From: Deinococcus cellulosilyticus NBRC 106333 = KACC 11606
GTDB taxonomy: Bacteria > Deinococcota > Deinococci > Deinococcales > Deinococcaceae
Assembly: GCF_007990775.1 (NCBI RefSeq)
Contig: NZ_BJXB01000017.1
Span: 62,001-126,000 of the forward strand
Length of the DNA stretch: 64,000 nt
Direction: 5' to 3'
Part shown: in pieces, positions 45,686 to 53,372 of the stretch
Position numbering within the stretch: position 1 is the stretch's first letter
How the letters are laid out: every line of letters begins with the position of its first letter
Notes under the pieces: model-generated
Told to the model about the DNA's origin: nothing
Database searches by the model: none
Seen by the model: only the letters and a program-made list of their open reading frames with translations
Position numbers and translations under genes: made by a program

Positions 45686-46713
45686 CGGGCCACCAGTTCA
45701 ATGCCCTCACCAGCGACCATTTCACCGATGCGGTAAGGGGTTTCTCCGGCTTCACGGAGCACCTGAAAGGCGAGGTCAAAGTCCGTGATGGGCACCATGA
45801 AGACGTAACCAATCCCCATGTTCAGGGCACGGTGGGCCTCAACCAGTTCGATCTGGCCGAGTTCCACAATCTTCTGGAAGAGGGCCGGGACTTCCCAGGA
45901 GCCTTCATAGATGCGGGCACCCAGACCTTCAGGGAACACACGAGGGGGGTTCTCGATCAGGCCACCCCCGGTGATGTGGGCCATGCCTTTGATGTTGACC
46001 CCGGCCTCTTTGAGGGCACGGTAGGCCAGCACATATTCCCGGTGGGGTTTGAGCAGGGCCTCGGCGTAGGTCTCACCGTTCAGGAAATCGCGGGGAACAA
46101 AAAGATCCTCGTTTTCCAGCACCTTGCGGGCCAGACTGAACCCGTTGGTGTGGAGACCCGTGCTGGGCAGGCCGATCAGCACATCCCCCTCTTCCAGGGT
46201 ACTGCCATCCACGAGGTCCTTGCGGTCCAGGACACCCACAATGGTGCCCACGAGGTCCAGTTCACCTTCCAGGTACACCCCTGGCATTTCGGCGGTTTCG
46301 CCCCCGAGCAGGGCTGCCCCCACACGCTCACAGGCCAGGGCTGCACCCTGCACCACAGTGGCGACGGTCTCGGGGACGAGTTTGCCCGTGGCGACGTAAT
46401 CCAGGAAGAACAAAGGGCGTGCACCCTGAACCAGAATGTCGTTCACGCAGTGGTTCACGATGTCCATGCCCAGCGTGTCAAACTTCTGGGCGGCCACCGC
46501 CACTTTGGTTTTGGTGCCCACACCGTCGGTGGAGGCGACCAGCACGGGCTCTTCCATGTCCTTGAAGTTCAGGGCAGAAAACAGCCCTCCGAATGAACCG
46601 ACGCCAGCCAGCACCTGAGGGGTGTAGGTGCGCTTGACGGCGTCTTTCATCAGTTCCACAGCGCGGTTGCCAGCATCGATGTCCACACCAGCGCTCTTGT
46701 AATCTATTGACAT
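45682..46713 (-). CDS. purM: Phosphoribosylformylglycinamidine cyclo-ligase (AIR synthase)
   Basis: Fifth step of purine synthesis. 343 residues: DYKSAGVDIDAGNRAVE, GSFGGLF, VASTDGVGTKTKVA (ATP/FGAM site), NHCVNDILVQGARPLFFLDY, GGETAEMPGVY, GLHTNGFSLARKV and MAHITGGGLIENPPRVFPEG. GGAGGAAGAG before ATG 46713 sets the start, 21 nt inside the longer frame at 46734. No other pur gene is adjacent, and the operon partner is the phosphatase downstream. Confidence 0.96.
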   Translation of the reverse strand: MSIDYKSAGVDIDAGNRAVELMKDAVKRTYTPQVLAGVGSFGGLFSALNFKDMEEPVLVASTDGVGTKTKVAVAAQKFDTLGMDIVNHCVNDILVQGARPLFFLDYVATGKLVPETVATVVQGAALACERVGAALLGGETAEMPGVYLEGELDLVGTIVGVLDRKDLVDGSTLEEGDVLIGLPSTGLHTNGFSLARKVLENEDLFVPRDFLNGETYAEALLKPHREYVLAYRALKEAGVNIKGMAHITGGGLIENPPRVFPEGLGARIYEGSWEVPALFQKIVELGQIELVEAHRALNMGIGYVFMVPITDFDLAFQVLREAGETPYRIGEMVAGEGIELVAR

Positions 46714-46788
46714 CTCTTCCTCCAGAGAAACCACCCTGATTTCAGCATGCCGCAGGTCCTGCCTGAACGGTCTGCTCGAGGGTTTCGA

Positions 46789-46855
46789 GGATCAGGCCTG
46801 ATCCCGAAATCAGCGGGCACTCTGGATATTCTAACCTTTAGGCTGCGGGAAACAA
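46789..46855 (-). promoter_or_regulatory. purM promoter and palindromic leader
   Basis: On the minus strand TTGTTT (46850-46855), 16-bp spacer, TAGAAT (46828-46833). The leader of about 105 nt includes the perfect palindrome GGATCAGGCCTGATCC (46789-46804). It is not a recognisable purine riboswitch. Confidence 0.65.
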
Positions 46856-46886
46856 CAGCATTGTTTATGGGGGATGGAGGGGTGTT

Positions 46887-46924
46887 GCAGAAGGCCGAGG
46901 GCCGAGGGCCCAGAGCCGAGGGCA
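46887..46924. repeat. Period-7 repeat array, GCCGAGG family
   Basis: GCAGAAG GCCGAGG GCCGAGG GCCCAGA GCCGAGG GCAG, strictly 7 nt per unit, in the 302-nt gap between divergent purM and the SDR gene. Confidence 0.8.
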
Positions 46925-47015
46925 GATGTAGGGACAGGTCAACGGGTCGCCCTCTAAAGGGAGAAATCCAGACCACTGCACACTTGTCTTTGATTTCAGC
47001 AGGCAGAATTCAGGG

Positions 47016-47702
47016 ATGACGGCAATGAAACTTGCGCTGGTGACTGGGGCAAATCGCGGCATTGGGTTTGAAGTGTGCAGGCAGCTTCTGAAAAAGGGCT
47101 TTCAGGTGATTCTGACGGCCAGAACCCTGGAGAAGGCCCAGCAGGCTGTTCAGCAACTGGGCTCTGAAAAGGTGACTCCGGTGGGGCTGGAAGTGACCTC
47201 CAGTGAAAGCGTTGAGCAGCTCAGGCAGTGGCTGGAGGCCACATATGGAGGGCTGGATGTGCTGATCAACAATGCAGGCATCTACCCGGATGAAGGGCAG
47301 AGCATCCTCAGGGTCCCGGTGGACACTTTTCGGGAGGCAATGAACGTCAATGCTTTTGCAGCACTTGAACTGTCGCAGGCCCTTTTTCCCCTGCTGGAAA
47401 ATCGCAGGGGTCAGGTCATCAATGTGTCGAGTGAGATGGGTGCCTGGGAGGACCTGCACCCGAGCACTTCTGCCTACAGGCTCTCGAAGCTGGCCCTCAA
47501 TGGCATCACCCTGATGCTGTCAAGAGCGGGTCGGGGCAGGGTTGCGGTGAATTCTGTCTGTCCAGGGTGGGTCAGGACCGACATGGGCGGCCAGGACGCT
47601 CCTGGCACGGTGGAAGAAGGGGCAGAGGGCATCGTCTGGCTTGCCGAGCAGGTCAGGGGCACCGGGCAGTTTTACCAGCACCGCCAGATCCTTCCCTGGT
47701 GA
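47016..47702 (+). CDS. Short-chain dehydrogenase/reductase (carbonyl-reductase-like)
   Basis: 228 residues with NADPH-binding ALVTGANRGIGFEVCRQLLKKG, LINNAGIYPDEGQ (NNAG), a catalytic Ser in QVINVSSEMGAW and YxxxK in SAYRLSKLALN. The TGANRGIG N-terminus and length resemble the CBR1/SDR21C group that reduces carbonyls. The substrate is unknown. ATG 47016 or ATG 47025 may start it; GGGATG has AGGG only 2 nt away, so 47025 is possible. Confidence 0.92.
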   Translation: MTAMKLALVTGANRGIGFEVCRQLLKKGFQVILTARTLEKAQQAVQQLGSEKVTPVGLEVTSSESVEQLRQWLEATYGGLDVLINNAGIYPDEGQSILRVPVDTFREAMNVNAFAALELSQALFPLLENRRGQVINVSSEMGAWEDLHPSTSAYRLSKLALNGITLMLSRAGRGRVAVNSVCPGWVRTDMGGQDAPGTVEEGAEGIVWLAEQVRGTGQFYQHRQILPW

Positions 47703-47778
47703 CCTCTCCCCTGTCCTGAGTGTGTTCCGCAACACCTGTGCTGCACTGCAGGTGAGGAGGATGGTCTAGAATACTTGG

Positions 47779-48753
47779 GTGCGCAACCTCATTGCCGAAT
47801 TCATTGATCAGGTCCTTCCCCGAACCCACACCCGTCCTGAAATCCAGCATCTGTTTGACCTGATGCGGGATTACCCGGTCCGGGGAGGCAAGATGCTGCG
47901 CAGCCAGCTTCTGATGATGGTGGCCCGGGCTTTCGGGGGTCCTGCAGAGCGGGCCCTCCCTCTGGCAGCAGGTCTGGAGATGTTCCAGAACTGGGTGCTG
48001 ATCCATGACGACATTGAGGACGATTCTGAAGACCGCAGAGGTCAGCCTGCCCTGCACCGGCTGCATGGGATTCCTCTGGCCCTGAACGCCGGAGATGCCC
48101 TGCACGTGTACATGTGGCAGGTGGTGCATCAGTCAGGGGTCCCTGGTGCCTTTGAGGAGTTCCTGAACACCATCCACCGCACCGCTGAAGGGCAGCATGT
48201 GGACCTGAGCTGGGTGGTGAATGGGAGCTGGGACCTCAGCGAAGCCGATTACCTGCAGATGGTGCACCTGAAGACCGCCTACTACACGGTGGTGGCCCCA
48301 TTCAGGCTGGGCATGCTGGCTGCAGGCCTGACCCCTGATCCTGAGATTGAAGCGGCAGGTCTGAAACTGGGGGCAGCTTTCCAGATCCGGGACGATGTCC
48401 TGAACCTGATCGGGGACGCTGCAGATTACGGCAAGGAAATTGCTGGAGACCTGCTGGAAGGCAAACGCACCCTGGTGCTGCTGCACTGGCTTGCCCAGGC
48501 CAGCCCAGAACAGAAAGCCTTCTTTTTGAAGGTGATGTCCCTGCCCAGAGACCAGAAGCAGGCTGCGGACATCCAGCAGATCCTGCAGTGGCTCCATGAT
48601 TCTGGCAGCATTCAGCATGCCCAGCACATGGCAGATGCAGAAGCTGCAGAAGGTCTGCGTCTGATCCGAAACGTGCTGTCCAGGGCCAGTGACCAGAAAA
48701 CCGCAGATCAGATTCTGCACCTGCTGGAACAGCTTGCCACCCGCATGGTGTGA
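47779..48753 (+). CDS. Polyprenyl synthetase family protein
   Basis: 324 residues. Chain-elongating isoprenyl diphosphate synthase with first aspartate-rich motif HDDIEDDSEDRRGQPALH (DDxxD), GGKMLRSQLLMMVARAFGG, KTAYYTVVAPFRLG, and second motif FQIRDDVLNLIGDAADYGKEIAGDLLEGKRT (DDxxD-like). It would make geranylgeranyl or longer diphosphates for quinones or carotenoids. GTG 47779 follows TAGAAT (47767-47772) by exactly 6 nt, so the mRNA is probably leaderless. It stands alone. Confidence 0.92.
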   Translation: MRNLIAEFIDQVLPRTHTRPEIQHLFDLMRDYPVRGGKMLRSQLLMMVARAFGGPAERALPLAAGLEMFQNWVLIHDDIEDDSEDRRGQPALHRLHGIPLALNAGDALHVYMWQVVHQSGVPGAFEEFLNTIHRTAEGQHVDLSWVVNGSWDLSEADYLQMVHLKTAYYTVVAPFRLGMLAAGLTPDPEIEAAGLKLGAAFQIRDDVLNLIGDAADYGKEIAGDLLEGKRTLVLLHWLAQASPEQKAFFLKVMSLPRDQKQAADIQQILQWLHDSGSIQHAQHMADAEAAEGLRLIRNVLSRASDQKTADQILHLLEQLATRMV

Positions 48754-48760
48754 GGGCTGG

Positions 48761-49480
48761 TCATGCTCTGGACTGCAGGCGTTTCTGCCAGAAACCCCAG
48801 CCGAGAGCCTCTACCACCCGACGGGCCTGCTCCAGGGCTGCTGGTTCGATGGCCCCAAGTGAAATCTGCGCCCTGACATGGGCCATTTCAAAGGGCCGGG
48901 TGCGTGAGAACACCTTTTCAACGGTTGCCTGGGCTTTTCTGGGATGTCCCCAGCGGGTGTGGGCCTCTGCAGTGATCGCCAGGGCATAAGGGTCTGCTTC
49001 CTGACCCATCATCTCTGCCACCTTGAAGGCTTCAGCGAGGGTCACGACAGCCTGCTTGTGTTGCCCGAGGTCCAGAAGCACCTCACCCAGAATGCACACC
49101 GCACTGATGATCCCTGTGCCATTGCGCTCTTTGCGAGCCTGGTCCAGCCCCTGCTGGGTGAGGTCCAGGGCCTCTTCCAGTTCCCCCAGTTGCCAAAGGC
49201 TGCTTCCCTGATGCACCAGAGAGAGCGCTCCCTCCTGTCCCTTCAGCACCTCCAGGGCAGCGTGAGGGTGACCCTGTCGATTCAGGGCAATGGCTTTGAG
49301 CAGATCCATCTGACCTGCAGCCCGATCACAAAACATCAGGGTGAGGTCCACAAGTCCAGACTGCCACGCCTGCACGGCCTTCTCACAGGCCAGATCTGGA
49401 GGCAGGTTCTGATCAAGGTGCCGGGACAGCTCTGCATGAAGGGCATGCAGCTCAGGGAAAGTGTGGGCAAGGTCAGGCAT
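48761..49480 (-). CDS. Tetratricopeptide-repeat-like protein
   Basis: 239 residues of helical pairs typical of TPR arrays: LLKAIALNRQGHPHAALEVLKGQ, SLWQLGELEEALDLTQQGLDQARK, GEVLLDLGQHKQAVVTLAEAFKVAE, and AITAEAHTRWGHPRKAQATVEKVF. There is no signal peptide or enzyme domain. A promoter (TTGGTG, 17-bp spacer, TATACT at 49493-49521) places the transcript start 6 nt before ATG 49480, so I prefer it to the longer frame opening at 49543. The role is protein-protein contact; the partner is unknown. Confidence 0.75.
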   Translation of the reverse strand: MPDLAHTFPELHALHAELSRHLDQNLPPDLACEKAVQAWQSGLVDLTLMFCDRAAGQMDLLKAIALNRQGHPHAALEVLKGQEGALSLVHQGSSLWQLGELEEALDLTQQGLDQARKERNGTGIISAVCILGEVLLDLGQHKQAVVTLAEAFKVAEMMGQEADPYALAITAEAHTRWGHPRKAQATVEKVFSRTRPFEMAHVRAQISLGAIEPAALEQARRVVEALGWGFWQKRLQSRA

Positions 49481-49492
49481 CACTGAAGAAAA

Positions 49493-49521
49493 AGTATATA
49501 AGGTGCGTTGCGGACCACCAA
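49493..49521 (-). promoter_or_regulatory. Promoter of the TPR-like gene
   Basis: Minus strand: TTGGTG (49516-49521), 17-bp spacer, TATACT (49493-49498). Confidence 0.7.
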
Positions 49522-49525
49522 GCAA

Positions 49526-49559
49526 AAAGGACAGCAGATTCACACTGCTGTCCTTTTTT
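49526..49559. terminator. Bidirectional hairpin terminator of the 40-residue gene
   Basis: Stem GGACAGCAG / CTGCTGTCC (49529-49537 with 49545-49553) with TTTTT on the minus side and TTTTTT on the plus side. Confidence 0.85.
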
Positions 49560-49567
49560 GTGGCGAA

Positions 49568-49690
49568 TCAGTAGTCGTCGCCGCGTTTGGGTTCGTCGTA
49601 CTGGGAATGCAGCACGAACAGTGGGAGTCCCACAAAGAACCCGATCACGACAATCGCTGTGATGATTCCAAAAATCAGGGTGGCGTCCAC
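49568..49690 (-). CDS. 40-residue single-pass membrane peptide
   Basis: Reading the minus strand from GTG 49690 gives a 40-residue frame: a short start (VDATLIF), one membrane helix (GIITAIVVIGFFVGLPLFV), and a polar acidic/basic tail (HSQYDEPKRGDDY). GGAGG lies 7 nt before the GTG, and a strong terminator comes 15 nt after the stop. The site, helix and terminator together support a real small gene. No family is recognised; small oxidase- or transporter-associated peptides have similar form. Confidence 0.75.
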   Translation of the reverse strand: MDATLIFGIITAIVVIGFFVGLPLFVLHSQYDEPKRGDDY

Positions 49691-49753
49691 AGGTGTCCTC
49701 CTAGCTCCACAGTGTAGCGGATTTGCACAGGGACAAAAACACTTGCGCGTACA

Positions 49754-49800
49754 GACCTGACCTCAGGAGGAGCTACGCTGCCGGTAACACAGGTCAGGTC
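49754..49800. repeat. Perfect 10-bp inverted repeat GACCTGACCT / AGGTCAGGTC
   Basis: Arms at 49754-49763 and 49791-49800. It lies between the small membrane gene and the excisionase-like gene, with no gene inside. Confidence 0.6.
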
Positions 49801-49874
49801 AAACATGAAAACCATCCAGAATCAAAAATCCATGCTGCCCGAATCAAGGGCAGATGACCCAAACGCAAATTGCG

Positions 49875-50072
49875 TCAGCTGGCTTCCTGCAATCCCAGGA
49901 ATCGCCTGAGTTCCCGCCTGGGAATCCGCAGGCCTTCCGGAGTCTCCAGGGCACTGAGGGTCCCGGAGCGAATCCAGCGTCTGACGGTGCGGTCATGACA
50001 GAAGGTGAAATCTGCCACCTCGCGCACGGTCAGGAATTTCGGAAGATGACGCAACTGGTCGTTTAAAGTCAT
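49875..50072 (-). CDS. Excisionase-like helix-turn-helix protein
   Basis: 65 residues from ATG 50072 with GGGGAGGTTCGC upstream. The motif FLTVREVADFTFCHDRTVRRWIRSGTLSALETPEGLRIPRRELRRFL is the MerR-like/excisionase winged helix used by phage Xis proteins and small DNA-binding regulators. No integrase is nearby, so it is probably a stand-alone regulator or a remnant. A terminated leader or small RNA precedes it. The later 3' hairpin (49835-49853) may end its transcript. Confidence 0.85.
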   Translation of the reverse strand: MTLNDQLRHLPKFLTVREVADFTFCHDRTVRRWIRSGTLSALETPEGLRIPRRELRRFLGLQEAS

Positions 50073-50092
50073 GCGAACCTCCCCTTGCCACC

Positions 50093-50199
50093 AAAAAAAC
50101 AGGACCGCACAAGGCGGTCCTGATTCCAAGTCACTTCGTTGTCGAGTGACGGTGAGCCGATACTGTTTAGAGCAAACGGTGGCATCTGGTTTGATTATA
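50093..50199 (-). ncRNA. Candidate small RNA or attenuated leader before the excisionase-like gene
   Basis: On the minus strand a perfect TATAAT (50194-50199) is followed by about 95 nt with two hairpins: GTCACT/AGTGAC (50130-50150) and a 9-bp CAGGACCGC/GCGGTCCTG (50100-50122) ending in TTTTTTT (50093-50099). The -35 is poor (TACTTT at 17 bp). The RNA would terminate about 20 nt before the excisionase ATG, so it is either a free sRNA or a leader that must read through to express the gene. Confidence 0.6.
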
Positions 50200-50253
50200 A
50201 CCCTGAATGTCAGCAGAAAGTAAATACCTTGTTACAAAAAGCACAGCCAGGGG

Positions 50254-50440
50254 CCGTCAGCGGTCAGCCGTCAGCGGTCAGCCATCAGCGGTCAGCAGAA
50301 GCTCAAAGCCCTGATGCAGAGACAGCGGTTCTGAAATGTTTGGATTGCAAGAGAGGGAAGGCAGGTTTGTTGCTGCTTCCAGAACTGAAGCTTTTGCTCT
50401 GGCCAGGGTGACTGAAAGCTGACGGCTGACGGCTGACCGC
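50254..50440. repeat. Period-7 CNGTCAG element with inverted arms
   Basis: Left arm: six units CCGTCAG CGGTCAG CCGTCAG CGGTCAG CCATCAG CGGTCAG (50254-50295). Right arm: CTGACGG CTGACGG CTGACCG (from about 50418). They flank roughly 120 nt. The right arm supplies a CTGACG -35-like word 18 bp before TATAGT (50443-50448) of the DUF554 gene. Confidence 0.85.
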
Positions 50441-50456
50441 TATATAGTGGTGCAAT

Positions 50457-51209
50457 ATGGATTTTTTCCTGAAAACCAGTGGCACATGGATCAACGTGGT
50501 GACGGTCCTTCTGGGCACCTTTCTGGGTGTCATTCTGGGAGGCCGCATCCCTGACCGCATGAACCGCACCCTCATGCAGGTGCTGGCCGTGACAACCCTG
50601 TACATTGCCATCGACATGGGAGGAAGTCTGGCAGGGCTCAGCATCGGAAAGCTTCCTGGCATCATTGCCGCCCTGATCTGTCTGGCCCTTGGAGCCGTGA
50701 TCGGTGAGGTGCTGCAGTTGGAGGAGCATCTGGGGGGTCTGGGAGAAACCCTGAAAGAGAAATTCAAGGGCAAGGGCCGCTTTACCGAGGGCTTTGTCAC
50801 TGCAAGCCTGCTGTTCTGCATCGGCCCCATGACCATCATCGGGAGCATTCAGAATGGCCTGCAGCTTGATCCCAAAACCCTGATCCTGAAGGCCACGCTG
50901 GACGGCATTGCAGCGGTGGCCCTCACCGGGGTGTATGGCATGGGGGTGGGGTTCTCTGCTGTTGTCGTTCTGGTTGTGCAGGGCATCTTCAGCCTGGCGG
51001 CAGGTGGGCTGGCCAGCGCACTTCCCAACCCCGCAACAGACCCTGGCGTGCTGCTGATCACCGGAACGGGAGGTCTGATGATCACCGGGATCAGTTTCAA
51101 CCTGCTTTTCGGCAGTTTCGATTCTGCAAACCGGGTGCGTGTGGGCTCTTTCCTGCCCGCTCTGGTGCTGGCCCCGCTGCTCGTCTGGCTGATGAACCTG
51201 CTGAAATGA
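50457..51209 (+). CDS. DUF554 membrane protein
   Basis: 250 residues with 6-7 helices and the DUF554 pattern: GTWINVVTVLLGTFLGVILGGRIPDRM, AIDMGGSLAGL, ALGAVIGEVLQLEEHLGGLG, TEGFVTASLLFCIGPMTIIGSIQNGL, LLITGTGGLMITGISFNLL. The family (YdfK-like) is widespread, its function unknown, possibly transport. TATAGT at 50443-50448 lies 8 nt before ATG 50457, so the leader is very short and there is no ribosome-binding site. Confidence 0.88.
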   Translation: MDFFLKTSGTWINVVTVLLGTFLGVILGGRIPDRMNRTLMQVLAVTTLYIAIDMGGSLAGLSIGKLPGIIAALICLALGAVIGEVLQLEEHLGGLGETLKEKFKGKGRFTEGFVTASLLFCIGPMTIIGSIQNGLQLDPKTLILKATLDGIAAVALTGVYGMGVGFSAVVVLVVQGIFSLAAGGLASALPNPATDPGVLLITGTGGLMITGISFNLLFGSFDSANRVRVGSFLPALVLAPLLVWLMNLLK

Positions 51210-51212
51210 TGT

Positions 51213-51270
51213 TGCAAGTTCACAGTCTCCTGGCACTTTGCGCTGTGAACTGTACACTGTTCACTGTAAA
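51213..51270. repeat. Period-7 repeat, CTGTNNA family
   Basis: CTGTGAA CTGTACA CTGTTCA CTGTAAA (51243-51270), with an inverted GTTCACAG (51218-51225) to the left, between DUF554 and plsY. Confidence 0.8.
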
Positions 51271-51336
51271 CTCCTGAGATCGCCCACGTTCCATGATTCC
51301 GGGGCAAACTCCAAAACACAACAACTGAGGTGACGT

Positions 51337-51933
51337 GTGCAAATTCTGGTTCTGCTGCTTTCCTACCTGTTCGGAAGCATTCCGATTGGCCTCCTGATTG
51401 CCCGGCTTTACAACATCGACATCACCAAGGTGGGGTCCGGGAACATCGGGGCCACCAACATCCAGCGCAACCTGGGGTGGGGTCCGGCCCTTGTGGTGCT
51501 GGCCTTTGACATCTTCAAAGGGGGCATTGTCCTGTATCTGGCAAAAATGCTGGGCATGTCGGATTTCTATCTGGCTGCCTGTGCCCTGGCTGCCGTGCTG
51601 GGACACAATTACAGCATCTTTCTGAAGTTCAAAGGTGGGAAAGGGGTCGCCACATCCATTGGCACCCTGCTGGTGATGAATCCCCTGATTGGACTGGGTA
51701 CGGTGGTGATTGCTGTGGGCATCATGTACCTGACCCGCTTTGTCTCGGCTGGCAGCATGATGGGAGGCATAGCTGCAGTGCTCTTGCTGCTGTACCACGG
51801 TGATCCGCTGTGGCAGGTGGTCACCGCCACCGGTCTGGCCCTGCTGATCCTGTGGACCCACCGGGACAACTTCCAGCGTCTGCAGGCAGGCACCGAGCGC
51901 CGACTGGGATCTCCGAAGGAAGCGAAAAAATAA
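51337..51933 (+). CDS. plsY: Glycerol-3-phosphate acyltransferase PlsY
   Basis: Acylates sn-1 of glycerol-3-P with acyl-phosphate, the first step of phospholipid synthesis, in the membrane. 198 residues and five helices with the three motifs: SGNIGATNIQRNLG, GHNYSIFLKFKGGKGVATS, and a C-terminal HRDNFQRLQAGTERRLG. GTG 51337 is preceded by GAGGTGA. It lies 3 nt upstream of bshB1 and probably forms an operon with it. No plsX is adjacent. Confidence 0.96.
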   Translation: MQILVLLLSYLFGSIPIGLLIARLYNIDITKVGSGNIGATNIQRNLGWGPALVVLAFDIFKGGIVLYLAKMLGMSDFYLAACALAAVLGHNYSIFLKFKGGKGVATSIGTLLVMNPLIGLGTVVIAVGIMYLTRFVSAGSMMGGIAAVLLLLYHGDPLWQVVTATGLALLILWTHRDNFQRLQAGTERRLGSPKEAKK

Positions 51934-51936
51934 CAG

Positions 51937-52644
51937 ATGAGACAGGTTTATGGCCAGTTGCAATCCCTCTATGCCCTGTGCATTGCCCCCCACCCGGACG
52001 ATGCAGAAATCGGGGCTGGAGGCACCCTGATCCGCCTTGCTGAAGCAGACAAAGCTGTTGGGATTCTGGAACTGTCTCTGGGCGAGATGGGCACCCTCGG
52101 CACCCCCGAAGAGCGCCTCCAGGAAGCCAAGAACGCCGCTGAAATCATGGGGCTGGCCTGGAGGGGAAACCTGGAATTCCCGGATGGTGGAATCAGGGCA
52201 GAGAGAGATCAGGTCCTGAAACTCGCCCGGGTGTTGCGTCAGGTCAGGCCTGAAGTGCTGTTCATCCCCCATCCGCTGGACAGGCATCCTGACCATGTGG
52301 GCAGCCACCAGCTCTGCAAAGAAGCTGTGCATGTCGCAGGTTTGCGCAAAGCAGACCTGAAAGAATCACCCCACAAAGTCAGACGGGTTTTGCTCTATCA
52401 GGGAAATTTCCCCATGGAGGCAAGTGTTCTGGTGGACACCAGCAACGTGCAGGAGAAGTGGGAAAAGTGTGTGATGGCCCACACCAGCCAGTTCACCGGG
52501 CCTGCCATTTCAGAAACGGTTTCTCCTGAGGTGGTGGACCGCCGCCGGGCACGCAACATGTACTGGGGCACGTTTGCAGGGGTGAAATACGCTGAGGCAT
52601 TTGCCAGCGAAACCCCTCTGCTTCTGGACCCCACCACACTTTGA
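51937..52644 (+). CDS. bshB1: BshB1-type bacillithiol biosynthesis deacetylase
   Basis: Deacetylates GlcNAc-malate to GlcN-malate. 235 residues of the LmbE zinc family: metal motif IAPHPDDAEIGAGGTLIRL (PHPDD), TLGTPEERLQEAKNAAEIMG, PHPLDRHPDHVGSHQLCKEAV (HxDHxxSH-type His), and the C-terminal ARNMYWGTFAGVKYAEAF. The PDGGIRAERDQVLKLARVLRQVRPEVLF segment and the EALxP-like end fit BshB1 over mycothiol MshB. ATG 51937 has only a weak ribosome site; translation probably follows plsY. Confidence 0.88.
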   Translation: MRQVYGQLQSLYALCIAPHPDDAEIGAGGTLIRLAEADKAVGILELSLGEMGTLGTPEERLQEAKNAAEIMGLAWRGNLEFPDGGIRAERDQVLKLARVLRQVRPEVLFIPHPLDRHPDHVGSHQLCKEAVHVAGLRKADLKESPHKVRRVLLYQGNFPMEASVLVDTSNVQEKWEKCVMAHTSQFTGPAISETVSPEVVDRRRARNMYWGTFAGVKYAEAFASETPLLLDPTTL

Positions 52645-52683
52645 TTGCGCCCATTGATCGACGCTGTGCATTTCGAAACAACA

Positions 52684-52713
52684 CACCGGACCTTGGAAGT
52701 CCGGTGATTTTTC
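52684..52713 (+). terminator. Terminator of the plsY-bshB1 operon
   Basis: Stem CACCGGAC / GTCCGGTG with a CTTGGAA loop, then ATTTTTC. Confidence 0.9.
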
Positions 52714-52741
52714 TGGCAGTTTTGCAGCCTACAATAAAAGC

Positions 52742-53350
52742 ATGAAGCGTGTGGCACAGTACGCACTGGCAGGATTGCTGCTGGTCTCAAGCACCCCTGT
52801 GAGGATTCCCAGTCCCCAGGAGAACCCTGATGGGGCCGCTGCAGCCCTCCCCTACCCTGAACATTACCGGGAGACCATGACCCTGTACGCGGTGGTGGAC
52901 CGCCCGGATGGCATGGTGCGCAAGCTGTACGTGAGCCAGAGTGCCCTGAAAGCGGTGCAAAGCAAACAGCCATACCCCACTTCTGGAGACGCCCTGTATG
53001 TGATCGAGAACTACAGGGCGCAAAGTGCCAACCAGAAATACCTGCTGGATGCTCAGCGCCACATGGTTCCGAAAGACATCCCGGAAACCATCCATGTGAT
53101 GCAGCGCCGGGCCAACAAAGCAGGAGCGATGGACAACTGGAATGTCCAGAGTTTCTTTTACAACACAGGAGAAATTGAGGGGCGGGCCAACCTGTTCGAG
53201 TGCTGGGCCTGTCATGTTTCGGCAGAGAAGCGTGAATTTGTGTTCTCCAGACCCGTCCTGCAGAGGTTTCTGGCTTCAGGGCAGGTGCAGCGCTGGGACT
53301 GTCCAAAAATCAACCGTCAACTGTGTGACCAGCATTTGGACCCGCCCTGA
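52742..53350 (+). CDS. Secreted cytochrome P460-like CxxCH protein
   Basis: 202 residues: signal VAQYALAGLLLVSSTPVRIPS, then PEHYRETMTLYAVVDRPDGMVRKLYVSQSAL and IPETIHVMQRRA. It has one c-heme site ECWACH with a nearby VFSRPVLQR. The layout resembles the cytochrome P460 fold (a beta domain with a single heme and a Lys crosslink), but no crosslink Lys is clear. TACAAT (52730-52735) ends 6 nt before ATG 52742, so the mRNA is probably leaderless. Electron transfer to the periplasm is likely; the substrate is unknown. Confidence 0.75.
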   Translation: MKRVAQYALAGLLLVSSTPVRIPSPQENPDGAAAALPYPEHYRETMTLYAVVDRPDGMVRKLYVSQSALKAVQSKQPYPTSGDALYVIENYRAQSANQKYLLDAQRHMVPKDIPETIHVMQRRANKAGAMDNWNVQSFFYNTGEIEGRANLFECWACHVSAEKREFVFSRPVLQRFLASGQVQRWDCPKINRQLCDQHLDPP

Positions 53351-53372
53351 AGGCAGGGTATAAGATGGTGGG

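Noticed and set aside
49805..49909. 34-codon plus-strand frame starting MKTIQNQ
   Set aside because: It overlaps the 3' end of the excisionase-like gene, lacks a ribosome-binding site, and contains the probable terminator hairpin of that gene.
49875..50072. Prophage or integrative element marked by the excisionase-like gene
   Set aside because: No integrase, att-like direct repeats or phage genes surround it, and neighbours are housekeeping genes.
50254..50440. CRISPR array
   Set aside because: Units are 7 nt and contiguous, without unique spacers of 25-40 nt, and no cas genes are present.
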